Below, piece after piece: positions 33,125 to 41,750 of a stretch of DNA of 64,000 bases; position 1 is the stretch's first letter, and each line of letters opens with the position of its first letter. The DNA is from JAICKM01 sp038228295 (GTDB lineage: Bacteria > Chloroflexota > Chloroflexia > QHBQ01 > JAICKM01), in the NCBI GenBank assembly GCA_038228295.1, contig JBBRPH010000011.1, positions 37,509 through 101,508 on the forward strand, read 5' to 3'. The position numbers and the translations under genes were made by a program. The notes under the pieces were generated by a model, which saw only the letters and a program-made list of their open reading frames with translations, made no database searches and was not told the origin of the DNA.

Positions 33125-35020
33125 TTAGCTCCGGTCGCCGCGCAGGATATTGCGCTCCGGCGGGGCTTGCGCTTCACCCGTCTGGCGGGTGCCCTGCGTG
33201 GTCGGGCTATACGTTGTGCGAACCGGCGGCGCAGGCGTGCCCGACGGCGGCGCATAGCCGCCATACACGCCGATCCCGGCACTAGATCGTCCGCCGGTGA
33301 TCGCTACCGCCGCGCTGGTACTGACGGCAGAGGTCAGGGTGCGCGCCTGGGCCTGGATCAGGTATTTGCCCGCCGGGGCCGGATCGCCTGCCGCAGTGCT
33401 ACCGTCCCACAGCAATTGATGATCGCCTGCCCCGCGCGGTGCAGCCCGCAGTAAGGTCGTCACCACGCTGCCCGCGCTGTCCACCACCTGCAATGTCGTG
33501 CGTGCGCGCTTCGACAGGGTGTAGGTGATCAGCATCCGCTCATTAGCGGTCATTCCGTAACGCGGCGCGACCAACGCCGGGCGGTCGGTCGCCAGCTTCA
33601 AGGAGACCGAGGAGAACCAGCCGCCGAACAACACCCAGGCCAGCACAATAATCGCCAGCACCGTAGCCGCGCCGGTAATCGGCAGGCTCGGCAACGCCGA
33701 CGATCCCAATTCGTAACGCACCTTGCGCTCCAGCGGGGTCAGGTTGCCTGCCTGATCTTGCGCCTCCACCTGGATCGTGTTGTTGCCCACCACCAGATCC
33801 ACCGGTGCGTCAAAATGGCCCTGCCCGTCCACCAGCACCTGCCGTCCCTGCACACTCAACTTCACGCCGGGATCGGTGCGCCCATAGAGATGCACCTGTG
33901 CCTCATGGACCGTCGTATTGTCGGCCAAGCTGTCGATCTGCACGCTCGGTGGATGGGTATCTAGGGTAGCTCGGTGTTCGACGCGCGTCTTATTGCCCAC
34001 GGGATCAGTGGCTTCGATCACCAGGCTGTTCACACCCTCTTCCAGCACCACATCTACATGGAAGCGGCCGTCCGGGCCGGGGGTCGTCTCCTGCCCATTA
34101 ACGCGCACGCTCGTACCGGGGTCTACCGTGCCGGCTACCGTGACCAGTTTTTGGTTGGTCCACGCGCCCTCCGTGGGGCTTTCGATTTTTACCGCCGGGG
34201 GCTGGTCAAGTAAGTCCACCGTGCGGCTCACCTGCGCTTCGTTGCCGCTGGCATCGCGCACCAGCAGCTTGAACGGGTTAGGGCCATGTGCCAATTGGCG
34301 ATGCAGCGTGAAGCCGCCGCTGCTATCGGCCGTGATCGGGGCGCCGCTGTCCGCAAACTGTACTGTCGCACCCGCTTCGGTGATGCCCTGCACCACCAAG
34401 TCGGCGTTCTTCAGCTTCTGCCCATCCGTCAGGTTAACCAGCTTCACCGTCGGCGGCGTGGTGTCCACTGCTACCGTTACGCTGCCGCTGGTGGAGCGCG
34501 CTGGGCCTTTGGCGTTGATCGAAATGTGATATACGCCATCGGCGGCCACCGTGCCGTTATCGGTTGTGCCGTCCCATTGGATAAAGTGCGCTCCGGCGTT
34601 TTCGCGTGTCTCCGGGCGCAGCAGTTTGACCATCGCGCCGTTCGCGTCATAGACCGTCGCGCTCACCGCTGCGTCTTCCGACAAGTCATAGCCGGCGGTC
34701 ACCGTGCCGCGCCCCGTGCCGGCGCCGGCGTCGCCACCGGGGCGCGGCGCAAAGGTGGCGACATTGGAGCGCACCGCCAGGGTGGGTGTGCGGAGCCATT
34801 GCAACGGGAACATAACCGCCAACAACAGCAGCGCACCGCCGATCAGCAGGCGCGAGATCCAGGTGTCGCCGAAGCGACCAAAGGGGCCGGGCGCAGGCGA
34901 TTGCAGCCCACCCGTCAGCCGCTGCCCAAACAGGCGCAGCCCACGTCCCGTGCCGTTCGCGCCGGCGGACTGGCGGCCAACGTTGCCTGTCCGCGTGTTC
35001 TGGTCAGAACGTTGTCCCAT
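33125..35020 (-). CDS. Membrane-anchored protein with Ig-like and FlgD-type repeats
   Basis: A 631-residue extracytoplasmic protein. A hydrophobic anchor at residues 56-76 follows a Gly/Arg/Asn-rich cytoplasmic head. Then come a FlgD-type Ig domain (HFIQWDGTTDNGTVAADGVYHISI), three or four Ig-like repeats introduced by PPTVKLVN, PPAVKIES and PPSVQIDS, a second membrane helix near residue 460-480, and a second FlgD-type domain (QLLWDGSTAAGDPAPAGKYLIQA). The repeated DxxGN(xx) turns resemble bacterial Ig repeats of surface proteins. It starts 3 nt after the upstream gene, so the two form an operon; function is unknown, structural or adhesive at a guess. Confidence 0.75.
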   Translation of the reverse strand: MGQRSDQNTRTGNVGRQSAGANGTGRGLRLFGQRLTGGLQSPAPGPFGRFGDTWISRLLIGGALLLLAVMFPLQWLRTPTLAVRSNVATFAPRPGGDAGAGTGRGTVTAGYDLSEDAAVSATVYDANGAMVKLLRPETRENAGAHFIQWDGTTDNGTVAADGVYHISINAKGPARSTSGSVTVAVDTTPPTVKLVNLTDGQKLKNADLVVQGITEAGATVQFADSGAPITADSSGGFTLHRQLAHGPNPFKLLVRDASGNEAQVSRTVDLLDQPPAVKIESPTEGAWTNQKLVTVAGTVDPGTSVRVNGQETTPGPDGRFHVDVVLEEGVNSLVIEATDPVGNKTRVEHRATLDTHPPSVQIDSLADNTTVHEAQVHLYGRTDPGVKLSVQGRQVLVDGQGHFDAPVDLVVGNNTIQVEAQDQAGNLTPLERKVRYELGSSALPSLPITGAATVLAIIVLAWVLFGGWFSSVSLKLATDRPALVAPRYGMTANERMLITYTLSKRARTTLQVVDSAGSVVTTLLRAAPRGAGDHQLLWDGSTAAGDPAPAGKYLIQAQARTLTSAVSTSAAVAITGGRSSAGIGVYGGYAPPSGTPAPPVRTTYSPTTQGTRQTGEAQAPPERNILRGDRS

Positions 35021-35023
35021 AGC

Positions 35024-36274
35024 TCAATCCAATTCAATCGCAATTTCCCGTGCGGGCGGGGCCGGCCGCCGTGCAGGCGAGCTAGGCGCATTGGGCAACT
35101 CCGTCACGGCTGCCCCCGGCCCGGTCGGCGACCCGGCCTCCATCGTCAACAGCAAATCTACTAAAGCGTCATCTGTCCCAGCCGCTGGGCTACCCTCCGC
35201 AGCGGCCGGCGGCGTGACTAGGCCGGCCGCTGCCGCCCAGCCCGGCACAAAGCGCCCGTTCTTGATCGGTGTGAGATCCACCGGCGGTAAGGGTACGGAC
35301 GCGGCGACCGCTTTACGTGCAACCCGACGCGGCGCACCCGGCGGCAGTGGTTGTAGCAGCAATATCCCGGCCAGCAGGGCCGACACAATCCCGCCGCCCA
35401 ATGCGCCTTTGGTGAGCAGCAACGCACCCGCTTCGTGCAAGCCCAGATCGCTGAGGGGTCGCCCCACCGCGAACGGGATCAGCAACAGGGCCGCGCCCAG
35501 AGTCAACGCCGCGCTGCCCACCGGCAAGATCGCCGTCCAGAACAGGCGGGCCGCCAGCCGCTGCCACAGCGGCGGCGCTTCGTCTAGGTCGTGCAGCACG
35601 ACACGCGCGCGGCCCCACCCCGCTAACCACCCGGCCACCGCGCCCGCAATCGCCAGTGCCACGATCTGCAACACATTACCCAGCAGTTCGCTCGAATTGG
35701 GCGCGAACGGGGCCGCGATCAGCCGCAGTGTATCCAGCGACTCCGCCCCGGCGAAGCGCTCGGCCACGCCCGCTGGGCTGCCGGGATTGCCGGCGATCAG
35801 CAGCAGATCCAGCGGATTACCGCTCATCGCCGCGTACAGCTTGATCCAGATCGCCGCTAGCGCGCCCGCGAACGCGCCGCGCCGTGGCCCGGCCAGCGCG
35901 CCAACCAACAACGGAATGGCTAGTTCCAGCCGCAACGCGGCCAGCACCGGACTCCAGACAATCAGCAACACGAGGGCCAGATGCTGCAAGATCAGGCGGT
36001 GTGGGATTAGGGCCAGCGCCACGAACAGCACCATCAAGTACGGTGAAAGCGTCCACAGCGGATAGGCCAACACCGCTACCGTGGCGAAATACGCGCCAAT
36101 CGTCGTCCACAGCCCGATCACTAGCACCGCCAGCGGCAGCAAGGCACGCCACTCGGTCGGATAGCCGGGTAAGAGTTGTGACGCAACAATCGCCCCCGCC
36201 AAGCCGGCCGCCAAGACGGCCCGTTCGAGGACCAGTGGGCCCTTATACGTGATAATCGTCGCTTGTGCTTCCAT
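35024..36274 (-). CDS. Polytopic membrane protein with Pro/Ala-rich tail
   Basis: A 416-residue protein. The first 300 residues form about nine or ten hydrophobic helices (clusters at 18-36, 43-80, 88-118, 125-150, 205-222, 250-275, 290-310). The last 100 residues are rich in Ala, Pro and Gly. I recognise no family. It is the first gene of an operon with the Ig/FlgD-like protein (3-nt gap), so the two probably act together at the membrane. Its upstream region consists of GTCGTCG heptad repeats and shows no promoter I trust. Confidence 0.65.
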   Translation of the reverse strand: MEAQATIITYKGPLVLERAVLAAGLAGAIVASQLLPGYPTEWRALLPLAVLVIGLWTTIGAYFATVAVLAYPLWTLSPYLMVLFVALALIPHRLILQHLALVLLIVWSPVLAALRLELAIPLLVGALAGPRRGAFAGALAAIWIKLYAAMSGNPLDLLLIAGNPGSPAGVAERFAGAESLDTLRLIAAPFAPNSSELLGNVLQIVALAIAGAVAGWLAGWGRARVVLHDLDEAPPLWQRLAARLFWTAILPVGSAALTLGAALLLIPFAVGRPLSDLGLHEAGALLLTKGALGGGIVSALLAGILLLQPLPPGAPRRVARKAVAASVPLPPVDLTPIKNGRFVPGWAAAAGLVTPPAAAEGSPAAGTDDALVDLLLTMEAGSPTGPGAAVTELPNAPSSPARRPAPPAREIAIELD

Positions 36275-36576
36275 AGTCAGTCGTCGGTCGTCGGTCGTCA
36301 GTCGTCAGGCGGTGGGCGGCGGTCATCGGTCGTCGGTCGTCGGTCGTCAATCGTTGGTTGTAGTGGCGCAATTCATTGCGCGTCGTATTCTCGGTTACTT
36401 GCCACCTAATGAGGCGGACAAGCCATTAAGCATCCGGCCTACGATGGCGCTCTCCGCTAAAATAGTGTCACATACCTCTTGCGATCAGCGCCTTCTCATC
36501 GAGCATGATCGCAAACGCCGTTTACAGTCAGAAGCCACAGTGATGCAGCATGTCGATGCTTATGTAGCGATCAGCC
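36275..36576. repeat. GTCGTCG/GTCGTCA heptad array and gene-free gap
   Basis: 36275-36360 contains about ten 7-nt units of GTCGTCG or GTCGTCA interrupted by a GGCGGTGGGCGGCG spacer. The rest of the 302-bp gap has an imperfect hairpin GCGATCA...TGATCGC (about 36480-36510) and no convincing gene. Confidence 0.75.
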
Positions 36577-37284
36577 TCACGCTCGTTTAGCAGTCAGATC
36601 CTTGTCTTCCATTTCCCAGGCGTGATCAAGCGTGTGAAAGGCGGTGTGCCGAATCAGGTAACGCAGCGGCCAAGTGCGGGCCATTTTGCTCTGGGAATGC
36701 AAAGCCCGAATGGCGTTGCAATAGGTGTCGCGATGCGCGTTCAATCCCTCCTTGGTCAGCATCGCCTCCTGAGACGTGAGCACGCCGAGCTTCTTCTCCC
36801 AATCATGCTCCGTAAAAATCGTATGGCGGACGATTCGGTCCCGATCTCGCCCTCCGCCGCGCGGACCACGCTGCATCTCAGCCGACACGCGCGAACGCAC
36901 ATCGTCGAAAAACGCCCAGCACGCCCGCATCAGCGTCAGTTCACGCTCCAATGCTTCGCCCGACATGGCTTGCTGGTCAATACTCGAAAACGCGAACGAG
37001 ATACCCCAGAAGTCGGTTGAGCCCGTGCCCGGATAGTGCTCGACCACGTCGACGACGGTGTTGGTCTCAAACCCTGCCTCCATCCCAGCCAGCTTCGCCA
37101 CCGGTGCATAACGTGGAACGTAGGAGAGTAAGCGTTCGATCGCAGCCTCCTCGGTCGTTGCCCCGCGCGCGAGACCGGGCCAGTCCGGTGCCACTGCCAC
37201 CACCTTCTTGCCCTTCGGTCCGATTTCCACCGTCACCCGAATGTGGTTAGCCACGGCTCCTCCCATCACAGTAGTTCCGGCCAT
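36577..37284 (-). CDS. DinB-like hypothetical protein
   Basis: A 235-residue protein. The N-terminal 60 residues (VTVEIGPKGKKVVAVAPDWPGLARGATTEEAAIERLL) resemble a HicB-like RNase-H-type fold with a W-PG-ARG turn. The remainder is helical and ends with a His-rich segment, YLIRHTAFHTLDHAWEMED, like the metal-binding four-helix bundle of DinB/YfiT proteins; an EHDW earlier may supply the first His. Enzymatic role is unknown. AAGGTG lies 5 nt before the chosen ATG. The gene is bracketed by GTCGTCA heptad repeats in opposite orientation (36275-36360 and 37344-37366). Confidence 0.7.
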   Translation of the reverse strand: MAGTTVMGGAVANHIRVTVEIGPKGKKVVAVAPDWPGLARGATTEEAAIERLLSYVPRYAPVAKLAGMEAGFETNTVVDVVEHYPGTGSTDFWGISFAFSSIDQQAMSGEALERELTLMRACWAFFDDVRSRVSAEMQRGPRGGGRDRDRIVRHTIFTEHDWEKKLGVLTSQEAMLTKEGLNAHRDTYCNAIRALHSQSKMARTWPLRYLIRHTAFHTLDHAWEMEDKDLTAKRA

Positions 37285-37343
37285 CGCACACCTTAGAGGG
37301 TGCGCGGTGGTTCCAATTCTATTCCACGAGCCTGCCCAGTTCG

Positions 37344-37366
37344 TGACAACTGACGACTGACGACTA
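37344..37366. repeat. GTCGTCA heptad repeat, inverted copy
   Basis: GACAACTGACGACTGACGAC on the plus strand, the complement of the units at 36275-36360. It abuts the stop codon of the AAA ATPase. Confidence 0.75.
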
Positions 37367-38929
37367 CCGCCGCGACGCTGGGCGCGCCCGCGTGCGGGCC
37401 CAGTCACGCAACGCGCCGATCTCTTCGCGCATCGTCTGCGAGAGCGGGATCGAGCCGTGCATGGCGCGCACAATGTCGTCGGTGGTCAGGTCGCGACCGG
37501 CCTCGAATGCGTCATAGAGGCCGCTGATCACCGCTTGCTCGATCTCGGCCCCGCTCAGGCCGGCGGCGGCTTGAGCCAGGCGCGCCAGATCAAATAGCTC
37601 AGGGTCGCGGCGACGTTTCACGATATGGATGGCGAAAATCTCGCGCCGCTCGGCTTCATTGGGAAGGTCCACGAAAAAGATTTCGTCGAAACGACCCTTG
37701 CGGAGTGCTTCCGGCGGTAGGCTGCCCACGTTATTTGCCGTAGCGATCACAAATACCGGCGATGTTTTCTCCTGCATCCAGGTCAGGAAGGAGCCGAACA
37801 CGCGCGCCGAGGTGCCGGCATCCGAGCGATGCGACGACGAGATACCGGCCAGCCCCTTGTCCAATTCATCTAGCCACAGAATCGCCGGGGCCACGCTCTC
37901 CGCCGTTGAGAGCGCGGCGCGCATATTCTCTTCCGATGAGCCGACGAGTTCGCTAAACACCTTACCCAGGTCGAGCTTCAGCAGCGGCAACTGCCACAGA
38001 CTCGCCACCGCTTTGGCGACCAGGCTCTTGCCGCCGCCTTGCACACCCATTAGCAAGATCCCGCGCGGCTCCGGCAGGCCGAAAGCGCGCGCGCTGGCGC
38101 TGAAGGCCAGTGCGCGAGTCCGCAGCCAGGCTTTCAACTCGTCCAACCCGCCCACCGCGTCAAACGCTTCGGGCGAGTGATAGTATTCCAGGATGCGCGA
38201 GCGGCGGATCAATTGCTCTTTCTCGGCCACCACCACGTCCACGTCCAGCCGGCGGGTCATCACCAGCGAGCGGGCGAAAGCGTTTTCGGCTTCGCCCTGC
38301 GTCAATCCTTGCGCCGCTTTCAGCACCCGCTCGCGCGTCTCCGGGTCTAGGCCCAGCCGAAACGCCGACCGCCGCTCCACCGAATTGATGACCACGCTGA
38401 GCGATTGGTCCAGCTCCTCCATCGAGGGCAACCCGTAATTGACCACGGTGATGTCTTTTTCCAGTTCCAGGGGAAAGCGCAGCACCGGCGAGAGCAAGAT
38501 CAGGGTCTTGTGGCCTTCTTTCAACACCCGTGCTAAGTCGCGTAGCTTGCGCGTCACAGTCGGGGTGCCGGGCATGGGCCGGGTATCATCAATATAGGGG
38601 TGGAAGTCTTTGAGTAGGAAAATGGCGGCTTCGCGGCAATTTTGCACGAAATCAAGCGCCTGGAGCGGATCACGCGCCGCCGGGTCGGCGGGTTGCGGGC
38701 CGGCTCCGTCGAGCGCCTGCACACCTTCGGTGCAAGTCCACACGAACAAGCGCTTATCCCGCCGGGCGGCAATCGAATGCAGCAGCGTTTCGACCCGGCG
38801 TTCTTCCCAGGCCACAATATAAATTACTGGATAGCGCGCACGGACAAGCGTCTCCAACTCGCCTTCTTTGCTGGTGACGGCAGCAGGAGGGGCGGGTCCG
38901 GGGCCAGGGTCTTTGACAGGCAGCCGCAT
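37364..38929 (-). CDS. Ycf46-type AAA ATPase
   Basis: A 521-residue AAA protein of the Ycf46 group known from plastids and cyanobacteria. Residues 15-245 form the N-terminal domain with a degenerate P-loop fold (YPVIYIVAWEERRVETLL, SREAAIFLLKDFHPYIDD). The C-terminal AAA domain has Walker A GVQGGGKSLVAK near 287, Walker B ILWLDELDKG near 343, sensor-1 IATANN near 390 and arginine finger RKGRFDEIFFV near 405. The start is the second ATG (AAAGGA lies 6 nt upstream; the first overlaps it). The role of the family is poorly known; links to CO2 use and stress in cyanobacteria are reported. It has its own strong promoter. Confidence 0.9.
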   Translation of the reverse strand: MRLPVKDPGPGPAPPAAVTSKEGELETLVRARYPVIYIVAWEERRVETLLHSIAARRDKRLFVWTCTEGVQALDGAGPQPADPAARDPLQALDFVQNCREAAIFLLKDFHPYIDDTRPMPGTPTVTRKLRDLARVLKEGHKTLILLSPVLRFPLELEKDITVVNYGLPSMEELDQSLSVVINSVERRSAFRLGLDPETRERVLKAAQGLTQGEAENAFARSLVMTRRLDVDVVVAEKEQLIRRSRILEYYHSPEAFDAVGGLDELKAWLRTRALAFSASARAFGLPEPRGILLMGVQGGGKSLVAKAVASLWQLPLLKLDLGKVFSELVGSSEENMRAALSTAESVAPAILWLDELDKGLAGISSSHRSDAGTSARVFGSFLTWMQEKTSPVFVIATANNVGSLPPEALRKGRFDEIFFVDLPNEAERREIFAIHIVKRRRDPELFDLARLAQAAAGLSGAEIEQAVISGLYDAFEAGRDLTTDDIVRAMHGSIPLSQTMREEIGALRDWARTRARPASRR

Positions 38930-38951
38930 CGGCATTCCTTTTGTTGTGCCT

Positions 38952-38980
38952 ATTGTAGCACCCCGCCCGCTTTATGTCAA
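38952..38980 (-). promoter_or_regulatory. Promoter of the Ycf46-type ATPase gene
   Basis: Perfect TTGACA (38980-38975), 17 nt, TACAAT (38957-38952), about 22 nt before the start codon. Confidence 0.75.
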
Positions 38981-39116
38981 TAGAAGTCGCAAGCGTAACT
39001 GTTCAACCTAGTGGCGGCCCGGCTGAAACCTGTCGGCCGCACCTGCGTATTAGTTTCAGAACTTACTTAATATGGCGATATGCAACAGCTAGCGATCACT
39101 AAAGGAGCGGTTGCTG

Positions 39117-39449
39117 ATGGACCACCCGACCCAGCGCCTGGCCTCACCTAACAGCCGCGTCACCACCGAGGAACCCATCGGGTTGCCGACGGACCATCCG
39201 ACCCAGCGCCTAGACTCACTGCCGCCGTTGGGCACCCGCTACTTTGTTGCGGCGCCCTCTCCCCTCTTATCGCTATCTGCGGTGCCGCGCGCCGCCGAGC
39301 TAGAACCGGAATTACCCCCGATTGGCACCGCACTACCGCCTGGACGGCAGCCGCAGGCACAGGCAGAAACAACGAGGGACAGGAGGGGCTGGGGGGTATG
39401 GTGTGCCTTGACATCCTCGTCGCGCTGCTACAGCTTCCTTGGTAGTTAA
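39117..39449 (+). CDS. Small secreted-or-processed peptide gene with a duplicated motif
   Basis: A 110-residue protein with no recognised domain. AAAGGAG lies 8 nt before the ATG. The segment DHPTQRL followed by A/D-S occurs at residues 2-10 and again at about 25-33. The two DNA copies differ only at silent positions (CAC/CAT, CTG/CTA) except for the A/D change, so the peptide rather than the DNA is conserved. PLGTRYF follows the second copy. The C-terminus is Trp/Cys/Ser-rich (GVWCALTSSSRCYSFLGS). There is no signal peptide. A peptide precursor is possible; no modification enzyme is adjacent. It may also be noncoding. Confidence 0.4.
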   Translation: MDHPTQRLASPNSRVTTEEPIGLPTDHPTQRLDSLPPLGTRYFVAAPSPLLSLSAVPRAAELEPELPPIGTALPPGRQPQAQAETTRDRRGWGVWCALTSSSRCYSFLGS

Positions 39450-39512
39450 GTGTCTCTCGCGTGGCCTTCCGACCAGATTATAATGTGCCGAGCCGCTAGC
39501 AGAAATAACAAA

Positions 39513-39541
39513 GGCGCTGCTCCTACAACAGGAACAGCGCC
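39513..39541 (-). terminator. Hairpin terminator of the efflux gene
   Basis: GGCGCTG(c)TCCT and its complement pair around a 5-nt loop; on the minus strand the hairpin is followed by TTTGTTATTT. It lies 53 nt past the stop of the DHA2 gene. The gap on either side holds period-7 units (39551-39592: CACGATT CACGCTT TACATTT CACATCT TACGTTT TACG). Confidence 0.6.
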
Positions 39542-39593
39542 CACACGCGATCACGATTCACGCTTTACATTTCACATCTTACGTTTTACGTCC

Positions 39594-41213
39594 TCAATCC
39601 GCTCCCACCGCCAAATGCCGGACGCCCTCACCGGCCGGCGGACGGGCTGCTGCCTGGGCCGTCCGGTTCGGCACCAGGAAGGCCAACACTAGCAGCAAGC
39701 AGGTGCCCAGCGTCACAATCCAGAACACATCCTGCATCCCCGCCGTGCCGGCCTGGGCGGCTAATTGGGCACGGGCCGCCTGGAAAGCGGGGCTGCTCGG
39801 ATCAGGACGCACACCCGGCGGCAGTTTGAGGCTCGCTTGCAAGGCGATCGCATGAGCCGTGGTTTGTTGCACAAAGATCGTGGTAAAGATCGCCACCCCA
39901 ATCGAACTGAAAATCTGCCGCGTCACCGTGAACAGTGAACTCGCTTTGGGTAAGGCCGGCCCGGTGATGCGCTGCATCGCCATCGTCTGCACCGGTGTGC
40001 CTGTGAAGCCGAAACCCAGGCCGCGCAGGATCATCCAGGGCAGCAACCACACACCGTCCGCTGTGCTCGGCAGCACGGTGAGGCCCCAGGCGCTGATGAC
40101 CAGACAGATCCCGCCTAGGAGCACAAAGTTTCGCACGCCGATGCGATCATAAAAGCGCCCACTGATCGCCACCGCCACTGCCGCCGCCAAGCCGGTCGGC
40201 ATCAGGGCTAGGCCCGCGTCGAGCGCCGAGACCGGTGGATTGCGCACTTGCTCCAAGAAAATTGGGATCAGGATCAGGCTACCGAACACCATCATCGAGA
40301 CAACCCAGATAACCATGCTACCGATAGTGAAGGTACGTTCGCGGAACAGACGCAAATCCAGCACCGGGTCGCGGCTGACTTGTAATTCGTAGAAAGCGAA
40401 CGCGGCCAGGATGAGCACTCCCGCCCCGATACAGGCCCACACCGGCCAATAGCCCCAGCCGTTCAGCACACCACGTGGATTCAATGCCGTTTCACTGCCT
40501 GTTTGCGCTTGGCTCACCAGCGTGAAGCCGTAGACAATCGCTACTACACCCACGATTGAGAGCACCAAGCCCACGATATCAAAGCGCCGGTTGTCGGCGG
40601 CGGGCGCGAGCGTATCAGCCGGAAACACGCGCCAGGCCAACAGCACCGCCAAGATACCCACGGGCACATTGATGAAGAAAATATATTGCCAGCCTAGATT
40701 ATCGTTGATCAAACCGCCCATCGTCGGCCCAAAGGCCGGGGCCAGCAATACCGGAATGCTCACAATGGCGCCCGCCACCGCTCGCTCCGACGGAGCAAAC
40801 GCACCAAAGGCTAACGCCTGAGCCAACGGGAACAGCGCACCCCCACCTACACCCTGGACTAAGCGGAATCCGATCAGCATTGTTTCATTGGTCGCAATGC
40901 CACAGAGAAACGAGCCGAGGGTGAACATTGTCAAGCAGGCGATAAATAGCCGCTTAATGCCTACGCGGTTGCTAAAATAGCCGGCCACTGGAATCACCGC
41001 CGCCTGGGCCAGAAAATAACCGGTCACTACCCATTCAATGGAACTGAGCGTCGCGCCGAGCGCCTTAGACATCGGAGTGAGCGTTACGTTCACCACGGTA
41101 TTGTCTAACACTGCCATGAACAGCCCTAATGCCGCCGTCAGCGCGATGAGATACTTGCGGCGCTGACTAATAACTGCCGGGGCCACCCCCCCCACCTCTG
41201 CTCGATTTGCCAT
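39594..41213 (-). CDS. DHA2-family MFS drug efflux transporter
   Basis: A 539-residue transporter with 14 helices, close to the EmrB/QacA group that exports drugs using the proton gradient. Seen: helix 1 motif LDNTVVNVTLTPMSKAL near residue 37, motif A in GYFSNRVGIKRLFI near 81, motif C in GAIVSIPVLLAPAFGPTMGG near 143-162 and NVPVGILAVLL. The start is ATG 41213 with AAGGAGAG 8 nt upstream. Upstream lies a terminator-like hairpin preceded by a short reading frame, which suggests that expression is controlled by attenuation. The substrate cannot be predicted. The gene runs toward the small peptide gene and ends before a hairpin. Confidence 0.9.
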   Translation of the reverse strand: MANRAEVGGVAPAVISQRRKYLIALTAALGLFMAVLDNTVVNVTLTPMSKALGATLSSIEWVVTGYFLAQAAVIPVAGYFSNRVGIKRLFIACLTMFTLGSFLCGIATNETMLIGFRLVQGVGGGALFPLAQALAFGAFAPSERAVAGAIVSIPVLLAPAFGPTMGGLINDNLGWQYIFFINVPVGILAVLLAWRVFPADTLAPAADNRRFDIVGLVLSIVGVVAIVYGFTLVSQAQTGSETALNPRGVLNGWGYWPVWACIGAGVLILAAFAFYELQVSRDPVLDLRLFRERTFTIGSMVIWVVSMMVFGSLILIPIFLEQVRNPPVSALDAGLALMPTGLAAAVAVAISGRFYDRIGVRNFVLLGGICLVISAWGLTVLPSTADGVWLLPWMILRGLGFGFTGTPVQTMAMQRITGPALPKASSLFTVTRQIFSSIGVAIFTTIFVQQTTAHAIALQASLKLPPGVRPDPSSPAFQAARAQLAAQAGTAGMQDVFWIVTLGTCLLLVLAFLVPNRTAQAAARPPAGEGVRHLAVGAD

Positions 41214-41283
41214 TATACCCACTCTCCTTATCGGCACAGTGTCGCTGCAAAGGGTCAAACCCGTATTCCTACTGCTCCGGCCC

Positions 41284-41344
41284 AAAAAGATACCGCCGGT
41301 TTAGTCCACTCCGACCAAACCCCGGCGGTATCCCCAGCATACCG
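41284..41344 (-). promoter_or_regulatory. Putative transcription attenuator before the efflux gene
   Basis: On the minus strand GATACCGCCGGGGTTTGGT pairs with its complement (41332-41289, 11-bp perfect outer stem) and runs into TTTTT (41288-41284): a complete intrinsic terminator 71 nt before the efflux ATG. The upstream half also pairs in a competing 6-bp hairpin, CGGTAT/ATACCG (41344-41326). A 14-codon reading frame (41403-41359) ends 15 nt before it. Confidence 0.5.
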
Positions 41345-41680
41345 TCCTAACTATTTGCCTAAACTCTGGTCGCAGCGCTGCGGCCAAAGGCCGGTAAAGA
41401 CATCACGCCGTAGATTACGCAGTCGTCCTTTAGGTTGGATCTACTGCGCGTGGGAACCGGCAGGTCGGCTGGTACTGGTCTAAACCGCAGAAAAGGGGGT
41501 TGTGCAGTATTTTGATGAATCCTGATCTGCCGCGCCGCCTCCGGGTCACGGTATCTCCGTGTTGTCGCCGTGGACGATGGGTGCAGCGAAACGATAGGTC
41601 TAACGATAAACCTATAGACCAAGAGGTCGCAAGGGCGGGCGGCTACTCGCATTATGCCTGCGCATTCAGGAGGGGTGGCA

Positions 41681-41704
41681 CAAGATTTGCGCCTGGAGTA
41701 CAAT
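41681..41704 (+). promoter_or_regulatory. Promoter of the small exported protein
   Basis: TGGCAC and TACAAT separated by about 17 nt, with the -10 at about 41699-41704; the start codon is 46 nt further on. Confidence 0.4.
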
Positions 41705-41750
41705 AGAGCGACAAACGACTGCCACTGCCAAAAGAGAGGGATCGATCCGC

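Larger units (their letters stand above)
41214..41750. other. Long divergent leader region of the efflux gene
   Basis: This 537-bp gap holds, on the minus strand, a terminator hairpin (41289-41332), an alternative hairpin (41326-41344) and a short reading frame (41359-41403); on the plus strand the promoter of the next gene (about 41676-41704). The part around 41450-41650 shows nothing I can name. Confidence 0.5.

Noticed and set aside
36249..36590. 113-codon plus-strand reading frame rich in SSVVSRQ-like peptides
   Set aside because: It is produced by the GTCGTCG heptad repeats and has no ribosome binding site or conserved part.
37285..37473. N-terminal extension of the DinB-like gene
   Set aside because: The extra residues are Arg/Cys/Ser-rich, overlap the end of the AAA ATPase and heptad repeats, and lack a ribosome binding site; the ATG at 37284 fits better.
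41211..41218. TATAATG at the DHA2 start read as a leaderless promoter
   Set aside because: The -10 would overlap the ATG itself, and AAGGAGAG gives normal translation initiation.
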